Source of the DNA: Candidatus Aenigmatarchaeota archaeon
GTDB lineage: Archaea > Aenigmatarchaeota > Aenigmatarchaeia > CG10238-14 > SpSt-28
DNA: 10,404 nucleotides
Assembly (NCBI GenBank): GCA_023256115.1
Contig: JAGDWU010000027.1
Location: 231-10,634 of the forward strand
Reading direction: 5' to 3'
This document shows, piece after piece, positions 7,547 through 10,404 of this stretch; within the stretch, counting starts at the first letter, position 1; every line of letters begins with the position of its first letter. The position numbers were made by a program, and so were the translations under genes. The notes below the pieces were generated by a model, which saw nothing but the letters and a program-made list of their open reading frames with translations, had not been told where the DNA came from and searched no databases.

Positions 7547-8071
7547 ATGTTTTCTTTTTCTAAAATCATCTTGTCCTGGATGATTTGTTCCATCTGCAAG
7601 CCATAAAGAGATATCACGGGATCCTAATTTTTTAGCAATTTCTATACACTCTAATATATGTTTAATAGCTTTTTCTCTTACTTTCTTATCAGGATGGCAA
7701 AGACTTCCCAATTTATAATCATCATCTTGGAAAAGATTTGGATTTATAGCTCCAGGTTTAATCCCAAGGGATGATGCATAGTTTAGAAGTTCTTCCCAAT
7801 CATCATACATATCCCATGGAATATGAAGAGCAACCGTGGGACATATTCCAGTAAGTTTATGAACCATAGCTGCATCTTGAAGTTTTTCTTTCACGTTTCT
7901 TGCAGATCCTTTTTGTCTAAAAACATAAAAACGGGTTCCAGAATCTTGATATCCCCAACTGGGAGTTTCTATTTTAAAATTTTTTAATTTTTCCTCAACT
8001 TTTTTAACATCAATTCCCTTTTCTTCAAGTCTATTTTTTAATATCTCGTAACTTTTCTCATAGTCTCTCAT
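7334..8071 (-). CDS. Chimeric ORF: L-rhamnose-isomerase-type N-terminus joined to an archaeal-like helical tail
   Basis: A 245-residue ORF. Residues 1 to about 175 resemble the L-rhamnose isomerase family of the Pseudomonas stutzeri/Thermotoga type: TPSWGYQDSGTRF (36-48), LHIPWDMYDD (82-91, with the conserved His83) and LWLADGTNHPGQDDF (156-170). Those enzymes interconvert L-rhamnose and L-rhamnulose, run to about 400 residues and carry their metal ligands (Glu, Asp, His, Asp) after this point. All the metal ligands are therefore missing and the product should be inactive. After about residue 176 the sequence is a Lys/Glu-rich tail with two SHOCT-like hairpins, unrelated to the isomerase fold. 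The ATG at 8071 follows AGGGGG at 8081-8086, 9 nt upstream, directly after the kinase stop. The 3' end overlaps the giant gene by 4 nt. I read this as two partial genes artificially joined in frame. Confidence 0.7.
   Translation of the reverse strand: MRDYEKSYEILKNRLEEKGIDVKKVEEKLKNFKIETPSWGYQDSGTRFYVFRQKGSARNVKEKLQDAAMVHKLTGICPTVALHIPWDMYDDWEELLNYASSLGIKPGAINPNLFQDDDYKLGSLCHPDKKVREKAIKHILECIEIAKKLGSRDISLWLADGTNHPGQDDFRKRKHRLEESLKEGKISKEEYEEYRKKHLERLIELKSKLKEEPKKPSTIVSLIEELHRHGLISNELYEKVKKLKK
7505..7565. other. Probable chimera junction between two genomes
   Basis: Isomerase similarity runs through RKRKHRLEES (about residues 171-180) and stops by about residue 184. G+C is 24 of 60 in 7561-7620 and 14 of 60 in 7501-7560. 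Signals also change: two of the three genes with visible starts to the right have strong GGAGG-type ribosome binding sites (the third has a weaker G-rich one), and genes to the left have none. The exact breakpoint cannot be fixed because both sides encode Lys/Glu-rich helix here, and such a short shared stretch is what would allow a false assembly join. Confidence 0.7.
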
Positions 8072-8080
8072 AAAATTAAA

Positions 8081-8086
8081 CCCCCT
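8081..8086 (-). promoter_or_regulatory. Shine-Dalgarno-like site before the isomerase start
   Basis: AGGGGG begins with the last base of the kinase stop codon and ends 9 nt before the ATG at 8071. It is weaker than the GGAGG sites upstream but well placed, and it supports the ATG at 8071 as the start of the isomerase part. Confidence 0.6.
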
Positions 8087-9021
8087 TATTTAAGATGCTC
8101 TTTTAAAAATTTCTCCACCTCTTCTCTATAGGGCATAGCGGGAGCGGTTCCTATCTTTGTGACATTTAAAGCTGCTACCGCATTAGCAAAATATACCGCA
8201 GAGATTAAATCTTTCCCTTCAGAAAGAGCTACCGCAAGCCCACCATTAAATGCGTCTCCCGCTCCTGTAGTATCTACAACTTCCACTTTAAAGGAGGGAA
8301 CATAAGTAGATCCTTTCTCATTTACCACTAATGCACCATCTTTCCCAAGAGTAACCACCACCTCTTTTACCCCAGAAGAGATAACCTCTCTTGCGGATTT
8401 TTCTGCATCCTCTATAGATTCTACTTTCATTCCTGTAATAAGTTCTAATTCACTTCTATTTGGAGTGATCAAATCAACTTTCTCCCATATTTTTTTATCC
8501 AATTTTCTTCCAGGAGCGGGATTAAGAATTGATAAGGGTTTTTCCCTCTTAGAAACCAAGTCTATAGTATAAGCCACTGTTTCTACAGGTATTTCCAATT
8601 GAAGAAGAACTACATCTGCACTTAGTATTATATCTTTTGCCTTCTCTACAAGCTCTATATCTACCTCCATATTAGCTCCAGGTGCTACCACTATCATATT
8701 TTCTCCTGTTTTATCGTCTACCATTATTAGAGCTATACCCGTATGGGTTTTATCGGTTATTTTTAAGTAGTCGATATTTATGTTTTCACTTAAAAAATTA
8801 TTTCTTGCTACTTCTCCAAAATAGTCCTTCCCTATACATCCCACAAAATAAACTTCTGCTCCCAGTCTTGCTGCACACACCGCTTGGTTAGATCCTTTTC
8901 CACCAGGTCCCATTTTAAAAGGACCACCCATAACTGTTTCTCCTGGCTTCGGAAGCCACGGAGTTCTTGACATAAGATCAGTATTATAACTTCCCACTAT
9001 AACTATTTTTTTCTTTCCCAA
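8086..9021 (-). CDS. PfkB-family sugar kinase, ribokinase type
   Basis: A 311-residue protein of normal ribokinase length. It transfers the gamma-phosphate of ATP to a sugar, probably in the cytoplasm after uptake by the adjacent ABC transporter. The N-terminal substrate region has PKPGETV (25-30). PfkB signature 1 is GPGGKGSNQAV (38-48). NPAPG is at 167-171 and TPNRSE at 186-191. PfkB signature 2 is DTTGAGDAFNGG (250-261), with catalytic base Asp256. The C-terminal GTAPAMP (291-297) is typical of ribokinases. The start is TTG at 9021, chosen because a strong GGGAGGTGA site lies at 9028-9036. The gene begins 19 nt after the permease stop and ends 14 nt before the isomerase start. Ribose is the default substrate, but the isomerase neighbour suggests a ketose such as rhamnulose or a related sugar (inference). 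Confidence 0.9.
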   Translation of the reverse strand: MGKKKIVIVGSYNTDLMSRTPWLPKPGETVMGGPFKMGPGGKGSNQAVCAARLGAEVYFVGCIGKDYFGEVARNNFLSENINIDYLKITDKTHTGIALIMVDDKTGENMIVVAPGANMEVDIELVEKAKDIILSADVVLLQLEIPVETVAYTIDLVSKREKPLSILNPAPGRKLDKKIWEKVDLITPNRSELELITGMKVESIEDAEKSAREVISSGVKEVVVTLGKDGALVVNEKGSTYVPSFKVEVVDTTGAGDAFNGGLAVALSEGKDLISAVYFANAVAALNVTKIGTAPAMPYREEVEKFLKEHLK

Positions 9022-9027
9022 GAAAAA

Positions 9028-9036
9028 TCACCTCCC
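9028..9036 (-). promoter_or_regulatory. Strong Shine-Dalgarno site fixing a TTG start
   Basis: On the minus strand GGGAGGTGA is a near-perfect match to the bacterial anti-Shine-Dalgarno sequence. Its GGAGG core ends 9 nt before the TTG at 9021. There is no ATG at that spacing, so TTG is the likely start of the kinase gene. Nothing similar precedes the genes in the left part of the window. Confidence 0.8.
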
Positions 9037-9040
9037 AAAT

Positions 9041-9901
9041 TTATCCTTTAATAGCACCAAAGGTTAACCCTCTAACCAAATATCTTTGGAAGAATATTAC
9101 AAGAAGAATACTAGGAATAGTAGCTACTAAAGATAGAGCAGAAAGTTCTCCCCATTGGATTCCATGTCCTCCAATTAACTCTGTAAGGACTACAGGGAGA
9201 GTTCTCACACTGGATCTTGTAAAAATAAGAGCAAACAGAAACTCGTTCCATGCAAAGACAAAAACAAATAAGGTTGCTACAACTACACCAGGCAAGATAA
9301 GAGGAAAGGTAACTTTCCAGAAAGCTCTGAATCTTGTGTAACCATCTACTAATGCTGCTGATTCTATTTCTTCGGGTAAATCCTCTACAAATCCTTTTAT
9401 AAGCCATATAGCGAAAGGAAGGTTAATTAAAAGATAAGAAAAAATTAACGCTATATAAGTATCAATAAGACGAAGATTTTTAAAAATTACAAAAAGAGGC
9501 ATAACAGCAATTATAGGAGGAGCAAAAAGTAAAGAAAGAACAAAGAAAGATAAATTTGGACCTCCATATTTAAATCTTCCTATTCCGTATCCCGCAAAAA
9601 GAGCAAGGATTAAAACCAACAGAGCATTTAAAGTCGCTACAATAAGACTATCTCTTACTCCTTTAGCTCCTCCTAATTCAAAAGCTCTCTGAAAGTTCTC
9701 AAAGTCAAAATGATTAACAAAGAATATCGGGGGATAATGGAAAAACTCTCCTTTTTGCTTGAAAGCACCTATAAATATCCAATAAATAGGGAAAGCGAAA
9801 ACTATAACAAAAAAGAGAAGAAGTAAATTTTGAAGCCAATGAATTATTTTTTTCCTTCTAATTCTTCTTTTGAACTCTTCATAAGCCTTCTCATTTGTCA
9901 T
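9041..9901 (-). CDS. Sugar ABC transporter permease, MalG/UgpE type
   Basis: A 286-residue inner-membrane permease of normal family length. Six hydrophobic segments are visible at about 22-46, 86-106, 117-140, 148-171, 199-227 and 254-275. The EAA loop that docks the ATPase lies at about 178-204, with EEIESAALVDGYTRFRAFWK and a conserved Gly after two Ala. The C-terminus RYLVRGLTFGAIKG is typical of carbohydrate-uptake permeases (CUT1 family). The ATG at 9901 was chosen over the longer in-frame start at 10003 because it overlaps the preceding permease stop as ATGA and has a GAGGAGGG ribosome binding site at 9909-9916. The longer version would add 34 non-homologous residues that read through the other permease gene. 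Substrate is unknown; a mono- or disaccharide related to the downstream kinase and isomerase is likely. The ATPase and binding-protein genes are not in the window. Confidence 0.93.
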   Translation of the reverse strand: MTNEKAYEEFKRRIRRKKIIHWLQNLLLLFFVIVFAFPIYWIFIGAFKQKGEFFHYPPIFFVNHFDFENFQRAFELGGAKGVRDSLIVATLNALLVLILALFAGYGIGRFKYGGPNLSFFVLSLLFAPPIIAVMPLFVIFKNLRLIDTYIALIFSYLLINLPFAIWLIKGFVEDLPEEIESAALVDGYTRFRAFWKVTFPLILPGVVVATLFVFVFAWNEFLFALIFTRSSVRTLPVVLTELIGGHGIQWGELSALSLVATIPSILLVIFFQRYLVRGLTFGAIKG

Positions 9902-10404
9902 TTGGATGCCCTCCTCATAAATTTTCTTACAAAAATAGTTGCTACAATATTCATAATTATAAGTTGAAATACCGCCAAGGTAGAGGTATATCCAATTCTC
10001 CATAATTTAAATCCATTTATATATGTATATAAACTGAGAGTTTCAGTAGCAGTCCCAGGACCTCCCCCTGTTAATATAAATACAGGATCACAAATCTTAA
10101 AAATCCATATAGTTCTAAAGAGAACTACTAGAACAAACATAGGACGAAGAAGAGGCAAAGTAACTCTTGTAAAGATTTGCCAACTTGAAGCTCCATCTAC
10201 ATTTGAGGCTTCATATACTTGACGGGGAATCGACTGAAGACCCGCTAAAAGAATTAAAGTTACAAATGGAGTCCATTGCCAGGTATCTACAAGAAATATA
10301 GATATTAAAGCTAACTTAGGATCTGCTATCCAAGAGGCACCAGAGCCAATCTTAAGAAGCCTAATTATATAGTTAAGAGGACCGACATGCTCATGATATA
10401 TAAT
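9898..10404 (-). CDS. Sugar ABC transporter permease, MalF/UgpA type, 5' end cut by window end
   Basis: The frame is open to the window edge, giving 168 visible residues of a protein usually about 290-310 long. The N-terminal membrane segments are missing. Reading from the edge, a membrane segment includes ALISIFLVDTWQWTPF. It is followed by the EAA loop YEASNVDGASSWQIFTRVTL, with PLLRP after it. FILTGGGPGTATETL, characteristic of CUT1 MalF-type permeases, precedes the last membrane segment and a basic end. The in-frame TTG at 10158 is not the true start, because conserved permease sequence continues upstream of it. The stop overlaps the next permease ATG (ATGA), so the two subunits are translationally coupled and should form the heterodimeric channel of one sugar importer. 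Confidence 0.93.
   Translation of the reverse strand: MIYHEHVGPLNYIIRLLKIGSGASWIADPKLALISIFLVDTWQWTPFVTLILLAGLQSIPRQVYEASNVDGASSWQIFTRVTLPLLRPMFVLVVLFRTIWIFKICDPVFILTGGGPGTATETLSLYTYINGFKLWRIGYTSTLAVFQLIIMNIVATIFVRKFMRRASK
9909..9916 (-). promoter_or_regulatory. Shine-Dalgarno site of permease 2
   Basis: GAGGAGGG lies inside the last codons of permease 1, about 7 nt before the ATG at 9901. With the ATGA overlap it decides the permease 2 start and indicates coupled translation. Confidence 0.75.

Noticed and set aside
9041..10003. A longer 320-residue permease 2 starting at 10003
   Set aside because: The extra 34 residues read through the conserved end of permease 1. The ATG at 9901 has an ATGA overlap and a strong ribosome binding site.
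1..10404. CRISPR arrays, tRNA or rRNA genes, insertion sequences, integrases or attachment sites
   Set aside because: I saw no regularly spaced repeats, tRNA-like folds, transposase motifs or terminal inverted repeats. No gap longer than about 30 nt lies between genes.

Overview
All supported genes lie on the minus strand, and coding is almost continuous. The window looks like two unrelated genomes joined inside one reading frame.

Left part, about 1 to 7550. It is very AT-rich (for example 13 G/C of 60 at 5041-5100 and 12 of 60 at 7441-7500). Genes overlap or sit a few bases apart and have no clear Shine-Dalgarno sequences. A giant secreted protein with dozens of N-glycosylation sequons lies beside an archaeal-type MinD/ParA ATPase. 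This fits a small AT-rich archaeon, plausibly a thermophilic DPANN-type lineage (inference). In order of transcription it holds: the 3' end of a gene with two short helical-hairpin (SHOCT-like) motifs; a 1694-residue double-anchored surface protein; a small membrane metalloprotease with an HEIGH motif; a MinD-like ATPase; a 73-residue single-span membrane protein; and a long coiled-coil protein cut by the window start. The spacing (4-nt overlap, 26-nt gap, 32-nt overlap, 18-nt gap, 11-nt overlap) makes one operon likely. I know of no named system with this gene set. It could be a MinD-positioned surface or adhesion apparatus.

Right part, about 7550 to 10404. It is richer in G+C (24 of 60 at 7561-7620, 30 of 60 at 8221-8280). 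The ABC permease 2 and ribokinase genes have strong Shine-Dalgarno sequences, the isomerase gene has a weaker G-rich one, and the ribokinase gene starts at TTG. It is a bacterial sugar operon: two MalF/MalG-type ABC permeases (the first cut by the window end), a PfkB/ribokinase-family sugar kinase, and the N-terminal part of an L-rhamnose-isomerase-type enzyme. The style resembles thermophilic bacteria such as Dictyoglomus, but that attribution is a guess from memory.

Junction. The 245-residue ORF at 7334-8071 starts as the isomerase and, near residues 171-184, turns into a charged helical tail that belongs with the left part. The enzyme loses its metal-binding half. The most economical reading is a metagenomic assembly chimera at a short shared Lys/Glu-coding stretch. 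A real recombination or gene fusion is less likely. Any biological story that links the two halves should wait for read-level confirmation.
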